From Pseudomonas fluorescens (GTDB lineage Bacteria; Pseudomonadota; Gammaproteobacteria; Pseudomonadales; Pseudomonadaceae), in the NCBI RefSeq assembly GCF_001623525.1, contig NZ_CP015225.1:2108001-2172000 (forward strand): a stretch of DNA of 64,000 nt. Direction: 5' to 3'. Below the pieces are notes generated by a model that was given only the letters and a program-made list of their open reading frames with translations, had not been told where the DNA came from and ran no database searches. Below, one piece after another: positions 36,208-45,766 of this stretch. The translations under genes were made by a program, and so were the position numbers. Numbering within the stretch: the first letter of the stretch is position 1; the number at the start of each line of letters is the position of its first letter.

Positions 36208-37224
36208 ATGGCACTACTCCATGTTGAAAACCTGCGCGTGGACATCCCGATGGGCAACAGCCCGACGCCGGATGACATGCTGCATGCCGTGCGCGGTCTG
36301 GATTTTGAAGTCGAGCGCGGTGAAATGCTGTGTATCGTCGGCGAATCCGGCTGCGGTAAATCCCTGACCTCGCTGGCGCTGATGGACCTGTTGCCACGCA
36401 AGGCCAGACGCACCGCGTCCCGGCTGACGCTGGACGGCATCGACATGCTCGGCCAGAGCGAGCGGCGCATGTGCGACCTGCGCGGCAATCGTCTGGCGAT
36501 GATTTTCCAGGAACCGATGACCTCGCTGAACCCGGCCTACAGCATTGGCGATCAGCTCAGCGAAGTACTGACCCAGCATCGCAAGGTGTCACGCAAGGAT
36601 GCCCTGGCGCGCGCCGCGCAGATGCTGGAGAAAGTCGGTATCAGCAACGCCGCCGAACGCTTGCGCCAGTACCCGCATCAACTGTCTGGCGGTTTGCGCC
36701 AGCGGGTGATCATCGCCATGGCGTTGATGTGCGAGCCGGACCTGATCATCGCTGATGAACCCACCACGGCACTGGACGTGACCATCCAGGCGCAGATCCT
36801 GCGCTTGATCCGCGACATTCAGAAAGAGCTCGGCCTGGCGGTGATTTTCATCACCCACGACCTTGGGCTGGTGGCACGAATCGCCGATCGGGTCGCGGTG
36901 ATGTATGCCGGGGAAATCGTCGAAACCGCCCCTGCCCGGCAACTGTTCGAAAACCCACAGCATCCGTACACCCGTGGTCTGCTGGCCAGTATTCCAATCC
37001 CTGGCCGGACCAAACCGGGCGAGGCCCTGGGTTCGATTCCAGGCCTGGTGCCGAGCCTGGTGGGCGAACAGCAAGGTTGTGCGTTCCGCAATCGTTGCGC
37101 CCAGGCGATAACGGCCTGCGCGCAAGACATCCCCGAAATCGAACAGGACGGCCACATGGCGCGCTGCCTGTTCGCCGCACCGGCCCCGGCGCCGATACGC
37201 CTTCAAGAGAGGGCTCGGTCATGA
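36208..37224 (+). CDS. Peptide ABC transporter ATPase (DppD type)
   Basis: A 338-residue ATPase with Walker A GESGCGKS, signature [16 protein letters not shown] and Walker [15 protein letters not shown]. The C-terminal oligopeptide-transporter extension has the cysteine cluster [15 protein letters not shown] seen in iron-sulphur-binding members. It overlaps the next ATPase gene by 4 bases. Confidence 0.95.
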   Translation: MALLHVENLRVDIPMGNSPTPDDMLHAVRGLDFEVERGEMLCIVGESGCGKSLTSLALMDLLPRKARRTASRLTLDGIDMLGQSERRMCDLRGNRLAMIFQEPMTSLNPAYSIGDQLSEVLTQHRKVSRKDALARAAQMLEKVGISNAAERLRQYPHQLSGGLRQRVIIAMALMCEPDLIIADEPTTALDVTIQAQILRLIRDIQKELGLAVIFITHDLGLVARIADRVAVMYAGEIVETAPARQLFENPQHPYTRGLLASIPIPGRTKPGEALGSIPGLVPSLVGEQQGCAFRNRCAQAITACAQDIPEIEQDGHMARCLFAAPAPAPIRLQERARS

Positions 37225-38210
37225 AAAAAGACATTGCCTTGGAGCTGTGCGACATCCGTCGCGAGTTTCGGATCAACAAGGGCTTTTTCAAACCCACCGC
37301 CACCCTGAAAGCCGTGGATGGTGTTTCCCTGCGCCTGATGCGTGGCGAGACCCTCGGCCTGGTAGGTGAGTCCGGTTGCGGAAAAAGTACCCTGGCAAAG
37401 CTATTGCTCGGCCTGTTGGCGCCAACCAGCGGCGATGTGCTGATCAATGGCAAACATCTGGCAGCGACGGATCGCAAGGCAATGGCCCGGCACATCCAGC
37501 CGATATTCCAGGACCCGTATTCCTCGTTGAACCCACGCAAGACGCTGCGCGAAATCATTACCCTGCCGCTGATCGTGCATGACATCGGCAGCCCGGCCGA
37601 ACGGCGCAAGAAGACCGAAGCGATGCTCGATGTGGTCGGCCTGCCCAAGCGCGTCATCGACAGTTATCCAAGCCAACTGTCCGGCGGCCAACGGCAACGG
37701 GTGGCCATTGCCCGGGCGTTGATCATGCGTCCTGACGTGTTGATCTGCGACGAACCCACCTCGGCGCTGGACGTGTCGGTGCAGGCACAGATTCTCAACC
37801 TGCTGCAAGACCTCAAGCGCGAATTCGGCCTGACCTATCTACTGATCAGCCATAACCTGGCGGTCATCGAACACCTCGCCGACCGGGTCGCGGTGATGTA
37901 CCTGGGGCGCATCGTCGAAGAACGTACGCGCGAATCGTTATTCGCCAAACCCGGCCATCCTTATACCCGTGCCTTGCTGGATTCGGTGCTCACGCCCGAT
38001 CCGCGCCTGGGCATTCCCGAAATCGGCCTGCACGGCACCTTTCCCAATCCGATGTCACCGCCCTCCGGTTGCGCCTTCCATCCACGCTGCCCGAGCTGCT
38101 TCGCTCCCTGCAAAACGGCCTACCCGGCCAATGATCCGATTATCGGCGGCAACGTGCGTTGCCACCTCCACGACAGTCCCGCCCAAACACTGGAGCTTGT
38201 CCACTCATGA
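37221..38210 (+). CDS. Peptide ABC transporter ATPase (DppF type)
   Basis: A 329-residue ATPase with Walker [10 protein letters not shown], signature [17 protein letters not shown] and Walker [15 protein letters not shown]. The C-terminal cysteines ([15 protein letters not shown]) match DppF-type extensions. It forms a heterodimer with the preceding ATPase. Its start (ATGA) and its stop both overlap neighbouring genes, so translation of 36208-39631 is tightly coupled. Confidence 0.95.
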   Translation: MKKDIALELCDIRREFRINKGFFKPTATLKAVDGVSLRLMRGETLGLVGESGCGKSTLAKLLLGLLAPTSGDVLINGKHLAATDRKAMARHIQPIFQDPYSSLNPRKTLREIITLPLIVHDIGSPAERRKKTEAMLDVVGLPKRVIDSYPSQLSGGQRQRVAIARALIMRPDVLICDEPTSALDVSVQAQILNLLQDLKREFGLTYLLISHNLAVIEHLADRVAVMYLGRIVEERTRESLFAKPGHPYTRALLDSVLTPDPRLGIPEIGLHGTFPNPMSPPSGCAFHPRCPSCFAPCKTAYPANDPIIGGNVRCHLHDSPAQTLELVHS

Positions 38211-39631
38211 GTCGTTCACTGGCCATCAGCAACACCACCGAACAATTCGATAACGGCGCATTTTTCAACCTGCTCGAACGCAGCGTCGCCTTGCACACCG
38301 AAAGCCAGGCAACAGACAGCCGGCCCGAGTTGTATCGCTACCTCCATGAATTCATTACCCCGCATGTCGAGGCGATGGGATTCAGCGTCAAGATCTATGA
38401 CAACCCAGTGGCAGAGCGCGGCCCCTTCATGATCGCCACGCGCATTGAACATCCGGAACTGCCGACCGTGCTCAGCTATGGTCACGGTGATGTGGTACGC
38501 GGCTATGACGCGCAATGGCGTGAAGGCCTGTCGCCGTGGCAAGTCATTGCCGAAGGCGATCGCTGGTACGGCCGCGGCACGGCGGATAACAAAGGCCAGC
38601 ACCTGATCAACCTGACCGCGCTGGAGCAAACCCTCAAGGCTCGCGACGGCAAGCTGGGTTTCAACGTCAAACTGCTGCTGGAAATGGGCGAAGAAGAAGG
38701 CTCGCCGGGCTTGAATGCATTCTGTGCCGCCCACAGTAAAGAGCTCGCCGCGGATGTTTTCATCGCCTCGGACGGCCCGCGCCTGGCAGCCTCACGACCG
38801 ACGATTTTTCTCGGTTCACGCGGAGTGTTCAACTTCGAGCTGGTGGTCAATCTGCGCGAAGGCGCTCATCACTCCGGCAACTGGGGCGGGTTGCTGGCCA
38901 ACCCAGGCATCATCCTGGCCAATGCCATCGCGAGCATGGTCGATGAACACGGTCGGGTGAAAGTGGCGGGCCTGATGCCTGAATCACTGCCTGAGCCGGT
39001 TCGCCAGGCACTGGCCGATATTGACGTCGGTGGCGGACCGGGCGATCCGGACATCGACGCCAACTGGGGTAACCCGGAGCTATCCCTGAGCGAAAAAGTG
39101 TTCGGCTGGAACACCCTCGATGTCATCGCCTTCAAGACCGGCAACCCGGACGCCCCCGTGCATGCGATCCCCGGCAAGGCCAATGCCCACTGCCATATCC
39201 GTTTCGTGGTGAACAGCGACTACACGACCTTTATCCCGGCGGTGCGTGCCCACCTGGATGCCCATGGTTTCAGCAATGTCGAGGTCAAGCAAAGCCGCAT
39301 CGACGTGATGCATGCCACTCGGCTGGACCCGCAAAGCCCATGGGTCAATTGGGCGCTCAGCTCCTTGGCACAGACCACCGGCAAAAAACCTGCACTGCTG
39401 CCAAACCTCGGTGGCTCGCTGCCCAACGATGTGTTCGCCGACGTGCTCGGCCTGCCAACCTTGTGGGTGCCACACTCGTACCCGGCCTGCTCGCAACATG
39501 CGCCGAACGAGCACTTGCTGGCACCGGTGGTCAAGGAAAGCCTGCAAATCATGGCCGGGCTGTTCTGGGACTTGGGCAACGACGCGGCACGCCTGACCCA
39601 GGAACATCAGTTGCGGGAGCAGGCGCAATGA
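38207..39631 (+). CDS. M20-family metallopeptidase, first copy
   Basis: A 474-residue zinc peptidase of the M20/DapE superfamily. Metal and catalytic residues: His93 and Asp95 (SYGHGDVV), Asp127 (RGTADNKGQ), the glutamate pair in MGEEEGSPG (162-163) and a late histidine in PHSYPACSQHAPNEH. HHSGNWG marks the dimerisation domain. No signal peptide, so it acts on imported substrate in the cytoplasm. It starts inside the DppF-type stop codon and overlaps the second M20 gene, suggesting successive cleavage of one transported peptide or amide. Confidence 0.93.
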   Translation: MSRSLAISNTTEQFDNGAFFNLLERSVALHTESQATDSRPELYRYLHEFITPHVEAMGFSVKIYDNPVAERGPFMIATRIEHPELPTVLSYGHGDVVRGYDAQWREGLSPWQVIAEGDRWYGRGTADNKGQHLINLTALEQTLKARDGKLGFNVKLLLEMGEEEGSPGLNAFCAAHSKELAADVFIASDGPRLAASRPTIFLGSRGVFNFELVVNLREGAHHSGNWGGLLANPGIILANAIASMVDEHGRVKVAGLMPESLPEPVRQALADIDVGGGPGDPDIDANWGNPELSLSEKVFGWNTLDVIAFKTGNPDAPVHAIPGKANAHCHIRFVVNSDYTTFIPAVRAHLDAHGFSNVEVKQSRIDVMHATRLDPQSPWVNWALSSLAQTTGKKPALLPNLGGSLPNDVFADVLGLPTLWVPHSYPACSQHAPNEHLLAPVVKESLQIMAGLFWDLGNDAARLTQEHQLREQAQ

Positions 39632-40782
39632 GCGCCACGGCACAACAGGCGCTGGACTGGCTGGCTGACCAGCGCCCAGCCATGGAAGCGCTGCTGCAGC
39701 GTATCGTCGACACCGATTCCAACAGCTATGACAAGGCCGGCGTCGACGCGGTGGGGGCGCTGCTCGCGGCTGAACTGGAAGCCGACGGCATCCTGCTCAA
39801 GCGCATGCCGGTGGAGAGTTTTGGCGACGTGATGCTCGCCGAAGTGCCAGGCGAACCTGGCAAGCCAGTGCTATTGCTGGGCCATCGCGACACGGTGTTC
39901 CCCAAAGGCACCACCACGACGCGTGGCTACAGCCGCGATGGCAACCTCGCCTTTGGCCCCGGCGTCGCCGACATGAAAGGCGGTCTGGTGCTCAATTGCT
40001 TCGCGCTCAAGGCTCTCAAGCGTGCCGGAGCGTTGCCCTATCCGGTGCAGGTCCTGTACACCGGTGACGAAGAAATCGGCTCCGGCAGCGCCAGAACCCA
40101 TATCGAACACGCCGCCCGTGCCGCCCGCGCCGTGCTCAATACCGAACCCGGTCGAGCCAGCGGCAACGTGGTCAGCGCCCGCAAAGGCGGCGCCACGCTG
40201 ATCATCGAAGTCAGCGGGCGCGCGGCGCATGCCGGGGTCAATCATGCCGACGGCGCCAGCGCCATCGAGGCCCTGGCACGCAAGATCGTCAAGCTCCATG
40301 CCTTGACCGATTACTCGGCAGGCATCACGACTAATGTGGGCCTGATATCCGGAGGCACGTCCAGCAACACCGTCGCGCCTAGCGCCTGCGCGCGGCTGGA
40401 CGTACGCTTCATCGAACTCAAGCACTGGGATCAAATCCTTAGCGCAATCCTGGCCATCGTCGCCGAAGAAGAATTGATCGGCACCCACGCCATCCTCAAG
40501 GAAGCGACTACTTTCCTGCCGATGGAGGCCCGTCACAGCGAACGGCTGCTGCAGATCTACCAACAAAAAGCCCTGGCGCTGGGTTTCAGCGTCGAAGGCG
40601 AGTTCACCGGCGGTTGCGCCGACTCCGGGTTCACCGCCAGCCTGGGCATTCCAACCCTGTGTGGCCTCGGGCCGGTGGGGGGCAAGGTCCACACCAATCG
40701 TGAATACCTGGAGCTGGACACGCTGGTGCCTCGCGCCCAGGCATTGGTGGCGACCATCCTGGCTGTCGGTGAAAGCGGTTGA
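39628..40782 (+). CDS. M20-family metallopeptidase, CPG2/ArgE type
   Basis: A 384-residue M20 peptidase, closer to carboxypeptidase G2 (glutamate-releasing) than its neighbour. Residues: His86 and Asp88 (LLGHRDTV), Asp115 (GVADMKGG), Glu148-Glu149 (GDEEIGSGS). GRAAHAGVNHADGASAIEAL is the CPG2-like dimerisation segment. It has no evident signal peptide, unlike secreted CPG2. It ends the peptide operon and converges with the aceE-type gene, leaving 10 bases between stops. Confidence 0.93.
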   Translation: MSATAQQALDWLADQRPAMEALLQRIVDTDSNSYDKAGVDAVGALLAAELEADGILLKRMPVESFGDVMLAEVPGEPGKPVLLLGHRDTVFPKGTTTTRGYSRDGNLAFGPGVADMKGGLVLNCFALKALKRAGALPYPVQVLYTGDEEIGSGSARTHIEHAARAARAVLNTEPGRASGNVVSARKGGATLIIEVSGRAAHAGVNHADGASAIEALARKIVKLHALTDYSAGITTNVGLISGGTSSNTVAPSACARLDVRFIELKHWDQILSAILAIVAEEELIGTHAILKEATTFLPMEARHSERLLQIYQQKALALGFSVEGEFTGGCADSGFTASLGIPTLCGLGPVGGKVHTNREYLELDTLVPRAQALVATILAVGESG

Positions 40783-40792
40783 TGGCCCGGTT

Positions 40793-43489
40793 TCAAGCGT
40801 CCCATGGGGCCACTGCGTCAACGTCAATGGCGTAGCGTTCAATAGCCTCGGCACAGACACTGGCGTCCAGACGCCCCTCATGCACCAGGGAGGTCAGCGC
40901 ACTGAGGACGATCTGGTGGCGGTCCACTTCGAAGAACCTGCGCAGTTGGCTGCGGGTATCGCTGCGGCCAAACCCGTCGGTGCCGAGTACGGTGTAATGG
41001 CCATCGAGATAACTGGCGATCAACTGGGGCAAGGCGCGCACGTAATCGGTACAGGCAATGATCGGCGTCGAGTCGTGGAGGCATTCCTGAACATGACTGC
41101 ATTTGGCAGGTTGTCCGGGGTGCAGGCGATTCCGGCGCTCCACTTCACGCGCATCCCGGGCCAACTCGGTGAAGCTGGTCACGCTCCAGACCTGACTGTC
41201 GATACCCCAATCGCTCGCCAGCAACTCGGCGGCGGCAATCACTTCGCGCAGGATGGCGCCGGAACCCAATAACTGAACACGCCCACGCGCATCCTCGACT
41301 TCATGCCGGGCAAACAGATACATGCCCTGGATAATGGCCTGTTCGACACCTTCAGGAAGGTTGGGCTGCGGGTAGTTCTCGTTCATCAAGGTGACGTAGT
41401 AAAACTCGTCCACCTGGCGCTCCAGCATCTGGCGCATGCCGTGATCCAGGATCACCGCGAATTCACCCGCGAACGCAGGATCATAGGCACGACAGTTGGG
41501 CACCATCGACGCCATCACGTGACTGTTACCGTCCTGGTGCTGCAAGCCTTCGCCCCCCAGGGTCGTGCGGCCTGCGGTGGCACCGAGCAGAAAACCGCGG
41601 GCCCGTTGATCCGCCGCCGCCCAGATCAGGTCGCCGATGCGCTGGAAGCCGAACATCGAGTAGTAGATGTAGAACGGCAGCATCGGCAAGCCATGCACCG
41701 AATAGCTGGTCGCCGCTGCCACCCAGGAACTGATCGCCCCCGCCTCGCTGATGCCCTCTTCGAGAATCTGCCCGTCCAAGGCTTCCCGATAACTGAGGAT
41801 CGAACCGATGTCCTCCGGCTCGTAACGCTGCCCCACGCTGGAGTAGATGCCGATCTGCTTGAACAGGCTGGCCATGCCGAAGGTACGCGCTTCATCCGCC
41901 ACGATCGGCACGATGCGCGGCCCCAGTTGCTTGTCCCGGAGCAAGCCGCTGAGCATCCGCACGAAGGCCATGGTGGTGGACATTTCCTTGCCTTGGGCGG
42001 CGATGGCAAACCCGGCGTAGCTGTTTACGTCGGGCACGGCCAATGACGCGCAGGCCGAAGATCGCGCAGGCAGGTAGCCGCCCAATGCCCGGCGCCGTGC
42101 ATGCAGATAACGCATTTCCGCGCTGTCGTCGCTCGGCTTGAAGAAGCTCAGCGAGGTGGCCTGTTCATCGGTCAATGGCAGGTTGAAACGGTTGCGGAAC
42201 GCGATCAACGCCTCACTGTCGAGTTTCTTCTGCTGGTGCACGGTCATCTTGCCCTGCCCGGCGTCACCCATGCCGAAGCCCTTCTTGGTCTGGGCCAGGA
42301 TGACCGTCGGTTTCTTGCCCTCGAGCATTGCGCTTTGATACGCGGCAAAGATCTTCACCAGGTCATGACCACCGCGTTTGAGGCGGTCGATCTGCTCGTC
42401 GGTCAGGCCTTCGGCCAAATCCGCCAGGGCTGCGTCCTGGCCGAAGAAATGCTCACGGTTGAAGCGCCCATCCTTGGCCGCGAACGTCTGGAACTGGCCA
42501 TCGACCGTAGCCGACAAGGCCCGGACCAATGCGCCATCCTTATCCCGGGCGAACAACCTGTCCCAGTCGGAACCCCAGACCAGCTTGATCACGTTCCAGC
42601 CCGCACCGCCGAACAACGCCTCGAGCTCGTCGATGATGCGACCGTTGCCACGCACCGGGCCGTCCAGCCGCTGCAGGTTGCAATTGACCACCCAGACCAG
42701 GTTATCCAGCCCTTCGCGCGCCGCCAGGGTCAGCGCCGACATGCTTTCCGGCTCATCCATTTCACCGTCGCCAAACACGCCCCAGACGGTGCGCCCCGAG
42801 GTGTTTTGCAGGCCGCGGTGCTCCAGATAACGCATGAAACGCGCCTGGTAGATCGAGCTGATCGGACCGATCCCCATGGAGCCCGTCGGGAACTGCCAGA
42901 AGTCCGGCATCAACCAGGGATGCGGATAACTCGACAACCCCCGGGCGCCATTGGCGCGTGCGCCGATCTCTTGTCGATAGTGCTGCAGATCCTTTTCTTC
43001 CAGGCGTCCCTCGAGGAACGCCCGGGCATAGACGCCTGGCGCAGAGTGAGGTTGGTAGAACACCAGATCACCGCCGCCGGTTGGGGTGCGCGCCTTGAAG
43101 AAGTGATTGAAGCCCACTTCAAACAAATCCGCCGCACTGGCATAACTGGCGATGTGTCCGCCCAATTCGCCATAGGCGTGATTGGCCCGGGCAACCATCG
43201 CCAGGGCATTCCAGCGCATGATCGATGCCAGACGCTCCTCCATGGCCAGATCCCCGGGAAACGCCGGTTGCTGCTCAACGCTGATGGTATTGATGTAGGG
43301 GGTGCCATGGCTGGGTCGCCAGCCGATGCCCGAAGTGCTAGCCACGGCCAGCAGCATGTCGAGGATCTGTTTGGCCCGGTCCGTGCCGCCGTGGGCGGCG
43401 ACCGACAGCAAGGCCTCGCGCCACTCGGCCATTTCTTCATCCTCAACAGCCTGGACCGGCCATTGGGCATGGGGATTGGACAGGTTCAT
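40793..43489 (-). CDS. aceE: Pyruvate dehydrogenase E1-type component (AceE family), acdS-linked
   Basis: An 898-residue homodimeric-type E1. The thiamine diphosphate motif is GDGEMDEPESMSALTLAARE, ending at VNCNLQRLDGPVRGN. The C-terminal half has VADEARTFGMASLFKQIGIY and PFYIYYSMFGFQRIGDL. These enzymes decarboxylate a 2-oxoacid and acylate the lipoyl group of an E2 subunit. No E2 or E3 gene is adjacent, so it would rely on subunits encoded elsewhere. Start 43489 has AGGAG 7 bases upstream and overlaps the preceding stop (ATGA). As the last gene of the acdS operon it may process 2-oxobutyrate made by AcdS, since pyruvate dehydrogenases often accept it; that role is inference. Confidence 0.9.
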   Translation of the reverse strand: MNLSNPHAQWPVQAVEDEEMAEWREALLSVAAHGGTDRAKQILDMLLAVASTSGIGWRPSHGTPYINTISVEQQPAFPGDLAMEERLASIMRWNALAMVARANHAYGELGGHIASYASAADLFEVGFNHFFKARTPTGGGDLVFYQPHSAPGVYARAFLEGRLEEKDLQHYRQEIGARANGARGLSSYPHPWLMPDFWQFPTGSMGIGPISSIYQARFMRYLEHRGLQNTSGRTVWGVFGDGEMDEPESMSALTLAAREGLDNLVWVVNCNLQRLDGPVRGNGRIIDELEALFGGAGWNVIKLVWGSDWDRLFARDKDGALVRALSATVDGQFQTFAAKDGRFNREHFFGQDAALADLAEGLTDEQIDRLKRGGHDLVKIFAAYQSAMLEGKKPTVILAQTKKGFGMGDAGQGKMTVHQQKKLDSEALIAFRNRFNLPLTDEQATSLSFFKPSDDSAEMRYLHARRRALGGYLPARSSACASLAVPDVNSYAGFAIAAQGKEMSTTMAFVRMLSGLLRDKQLGPRIVPIVADEARTFGMASLFKQIGIYSSVGQRYEPEDIGSILSYREALDGQILEEGISEAGAISSWVAAATSYSVHGLPMLPFYIYYSMFGFQRIGDLIWAAADQRARGFLLGATAGRTTLGGEGLQHQDGNSHVMASMVPNCRAYDPAFAGEFAVILDHGMRQMLERQVDEFYYVTLMNENYPQPNLPEGVEQAIIQGMYLFARHEVEDARGRVQLLGSGAILREVIAAAELLASDWGIDSQVWSVTSFTELARDAREVERRNRLHPGQPAKCSHVQECLHDSTPIIACTDYVRALPQLIASYLDGHYTVLGTDGFGRSDTRSQLRRFFEVDRHQIVLSALTSLVHEGRLDASVCAEAIERYAIDVDAVAPWDA

Positions 43490-43908
43490 AGGCAACTCCT
43501 GCTGGTGTCGGGTATCGCTTCAAGGTGGCGCGAGTGGCTCACTCGGGCGAGGCGTTTTACCTGTTCTACCGCCGCAATGACGGAGCGTTCGCCCGCCTCG
43601 TCCGGTGCGACCGGATAGAGGCATGGCTGATCAATGGAAAGGTCGTGCAAGAAGCGCTCATCCAGTTCACCGAGCACCACAAAACAGTAGTCACTCTTGG
43701 CCACTTGCACGCCAACCAGCTTGCCATTCACGGTATTCACCGTATCGACATGGATCAGCGCAACATTGTCAAAACAGCTGAACCCCTGATGGATCAAATC
43801 GATATGATCGCTATCGAGTCCGCTCACGATGACCACGATACGCGTACAACTGGAAGGTTCGCGCATCCACTTCATTGCGTGGATACGCCCCTCGACGGTT
43901 CGGCTCAT
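43486..43908 (-). CDS. Unknown small protein B of the acdS operon
   Basis: 140 residues, no recognised family, no signal peptide or membrane segment. AAGG precedes ATG 43908 and the stop overlaps the aceE-type start by 4 bases (ATGA), so it is a real, translationally coupled gene. It resembles protein A encoded just upstream: WMREPSSCTRIVVIVSGL against WIKEPSADAGVVIVTSAA, with a similar later block (FDNVALIHV against WDQVAYLAV). The alternation of hydrophobic strands and helices suggests a small alpha/beta fold. A regulatory or assembly role for the E1 enzyme is a guess from position. Confidence 0.8.
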   Translation of the reverse strand: MSRTVEGRIHAMKWMREPSSCTRIVVIVSGLDSDHIDLIHQGFSCFDNVALIHVDTVNTVNGKLVGVQVAKSDYCFVVLGELDERFLHDLSIDQPCLYPVAPDEAGERSVIAAVEQVKRLARVSHSRHLEAIPDTSRSCL

Positions 43909-43954
43909 AAGCGTTGCCTTTCTGGTTTCAACAGGCGAATTGACGAGGACTGGG

Positions 43955-44413
43955 TTAAATGACGCCGCGCGCCTGCAGCACGCTTTTGGCCAGACTCCGG
44001 GTCGCCGATAGCACCTCTTCCACCTGTCGATCCATCGCCGCAGTGGATGAGGCGATCGTTCCCAGTTCGACGACGCGCAGCGGGTGGCCGCAGACGGATC
44101 CCAGCCAGGTCAGGCCAGGAACCGTGCCGACTTCCAGTAAAAAGCTGCCGTGGGGGACGCAGCGCAACAGTTGGCTGGCATAACACGCGTCGCCCCCGGC
44201 GGACGGCTCCGGGCTGGAGCCGACCCGCAACCAGTCGACCAACAACGCCTCGGATTGCGTGACGGCCAGATAAGCCACCTGGTCCCAGTCATCTATCGTC
44301 ACGTGCAGCTTGTCGATCATGTATTTGGGCAATGCGGCACTGGTCACGATGACCACCCCGGCATCCGCCGAAGGTTCCTTGATCCAGACTGCGGATTGCG
44401 ATATCCCATGCAT
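43955..44413 (-). CDS. Unknown small protein A of the acdS operon
   Basis: 152 residues starting at 44413 (MHGISQSAVWIKEPSADAGV), where GGGAG lies 7 bases upstream; a longer frame to 44494 would run through the degenerate REP. No family recognised. It appears to be a divergent paralogue of protein B by the W-x-(K/R)-EPS block and the following VVIV strand. It has several internal cysteines and ends in a helical segment (ATRSLAKSVLQARG). It lies between acdS and protein B on the same strand. Confidence 0.78.
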   Translation of the reverse strand: MHGISQSAVWIKEPSADAGVVIVTSAALPKYMIDKLHVTIDDWDQVAYLAVTQSEALLVDWLRVGSSPEPSAGGDACYASQLLRCVPHGSFLLEVGTVPGLTWLGSVCGHPLRVVELGTIASSTAAMDRQVEEVLSATRSLAKSVLQARGVI

Positions 44414-44512
44414 GGCGGTACTCCCGGCGGTTGGGTTGCAGCGGCTTGCTCCGAGCGGCGATCCGACGATGAGGCCGTGACATTCAACATGCATGCCGAC
44501 TGCCCCACCGCC

Positions 44513-44537
44513 TCGTGAGCAAGCGCTCGCCTACAGG
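44513..44537. repeat. Degenerate REP element
   Basis: CCTCGTGAGCAAGCGCTCGC followed by CTACAG resembles one half of the REP elements found elsewhere in this window, with several substitutions. It sits just downstream of the acdS stop. Confidence 0.55.
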
Positions 44538-44550
44538 TCACTGGCGTGAA

Positions 44551-45567
44551 TCAGCCGTTGCGGAACAGGAAGCTGTAGGCATTCAGCGCCGGTGCCCCGC
44601 CCAAGTGCGCGTAAAGCACTTTCGAGCCTTCGGGGAACTCGCCACGGCGGACCATTTCAATCATCCCGTGCATGGATTTTCCTTCGTACACCGGATCGGT
44701 CAGCACACCTTCCAGGCTGCCGCACAGGCGAATCGCTTCCAGCGTGCCGTCGTTAGGCAAACCGTATTCCGGATAGGCGAACCGCGTATCGAGCACCACG
44801 TCCTCTTCGGTGATTTCGCGGCCCAACTCCACCAGTTCTGCGGTATGCCGGGCGATACGCAGAATCTGGGCCTTGGTTTTCTCTGGCTTGGCCGAGGCAT
44901 CGATGCCGATCACGTTCTTCGAGCGGCCGTCCGCGGCGAAACCGACGACCATGCCGGCCTGGGTACTGCCAGTCACGGAACAGACCACGATGTAGTCGAA
45001 CGTGAAGCCCAGTTGTTTTTCCTGCTCGCGCACTTCCTCGGCAAAGCCGACGAACCCGAGGCCGCCATAGGGATGCTCGGAACAACCCGCCGGGATCGGG
45101 AACGGCTTGCCACCCTGCTCCACGACATCGCTCATGGCCTTTTCCCAACTTGGCCGGATACCAATATCGAAACCTGCCGCGTCCAGTCGTACGTCAGCCC
45201 CCATGATGCGCGACATCTCGATGTTGCCCACCCGGTCATACACCGCGTCGGAATAATTCACCCAGTTTTCCTGCACCAGCACGCACTTCATGCCCAAGTG
45301 GGCAGCGACGGCAGCGACCTGGCGGGTCTGGTTCGACTGGATGCCGCCGATAGAGACCAGCGTATCGCAGCCTTGCTCGATCGCTTCGGGTATCAGGTAT
45401 TCGAGCTTGCGGGTCTTGTTCCCGCCGAAGGCCAGGCCACTGTTGCAATCTTCACGCTTGGCATACAGCTCGACCTTGCCACCCAGGTGTGCACTGAGAC
45501 GCTTCAAGGGCGTGATGGGAGAAGGACCGAAGGTCAACGGATAACGTTTAAAACGATTCAGGTTCAT
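44551..45567 (-). CDS. acdS: 1-Aminocyclopropane-1-carboxylate deaminase
   Basis: A 338-residue PLP enzyme, the exact length of known AcdS. The PLP lysine is Lys51 in [11 protein letters not shown], and Ser78 lies in [11 protein letters not shown]. The residues that separate true ACC deaminases from D-cysteine desulfhydrases are both of the deaminase type: Glu295 (PVYEGKS) and Leu322 (YAHLGG). It splits the plant ethylene precursor ACC into 2-oxobutyrate and ammonia in the cytoplasm, a hallmark of plant-growth-promoting pseudomonads. It is divergent from the Lrp-type gene acdR and heads an operon that ends in an E1 dehydrogenase gene. Confidence 0.97.
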   Translation of the reverse strand: MNLNRFKRYPLTFGPSPITPLKRLSAHLGGKVELYAKREDCNSGLAFGGNKTRKLEYLIPEAIEQGCDTLVSIGGIQSNQTRQVAAVAAHLGMKCVLVQENWVNYSDAVYDRVGNIEMSRIMGADVRLDAAGFDIGIRPSWEKAMSDVVEQGGKPFPIPAGCSEHPYGGLGFVGFAEEVREQEKQLGFTFDYIVVCSVTGSTQAGMVVGFAADGRSKNVIGIDASAKPEKTKAQILRIARHTAELVELGREITEEDVVLDTRFAYPEYGLPNDGTLEAIRLCGSLEGVLTDPVYEGKSMHGMIEMVRRGEFPEGSKVLYAHLGGAPALNAYSFLFRNG

Positions 45568-45766
45568 GACTCTGCTCCTCGATTATTGAATATCCAAGCG
45601 CCAGGCCGAGAAGCAAAGGGCTGCATTCCAGGCTCTTCCACGGGGGCTTCGATGAGTTCAATACTAAGAAGAAATCGAAAAATATGTATTGCAAATTATT
45701 AGCGATTAAAGAAACATAATTTTCAGCAAAAACCATCAAACATACTTTTACTGCGTAGAAATACAT
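45568..45766. promoter_or_regulatory. acdS/acdR divergent promoter region
   Basis: 199 bases, markedly AT-rich between about 45655 and 45750 compared with its surroundings, including ATTGCAAATTATTAGCG around 45690. Known acdS promoters are controlled by AcdR binding here together with ACC-responsive partners. I cannot mark the individual boxes with confidence. Confidence 0.6.

Noticed and set aside
42101..43618. 505-codon open frame opposite the AceE-type gene
   Set aside because: Antisense shadow; the minus strand has complete E1 motifs throughout.
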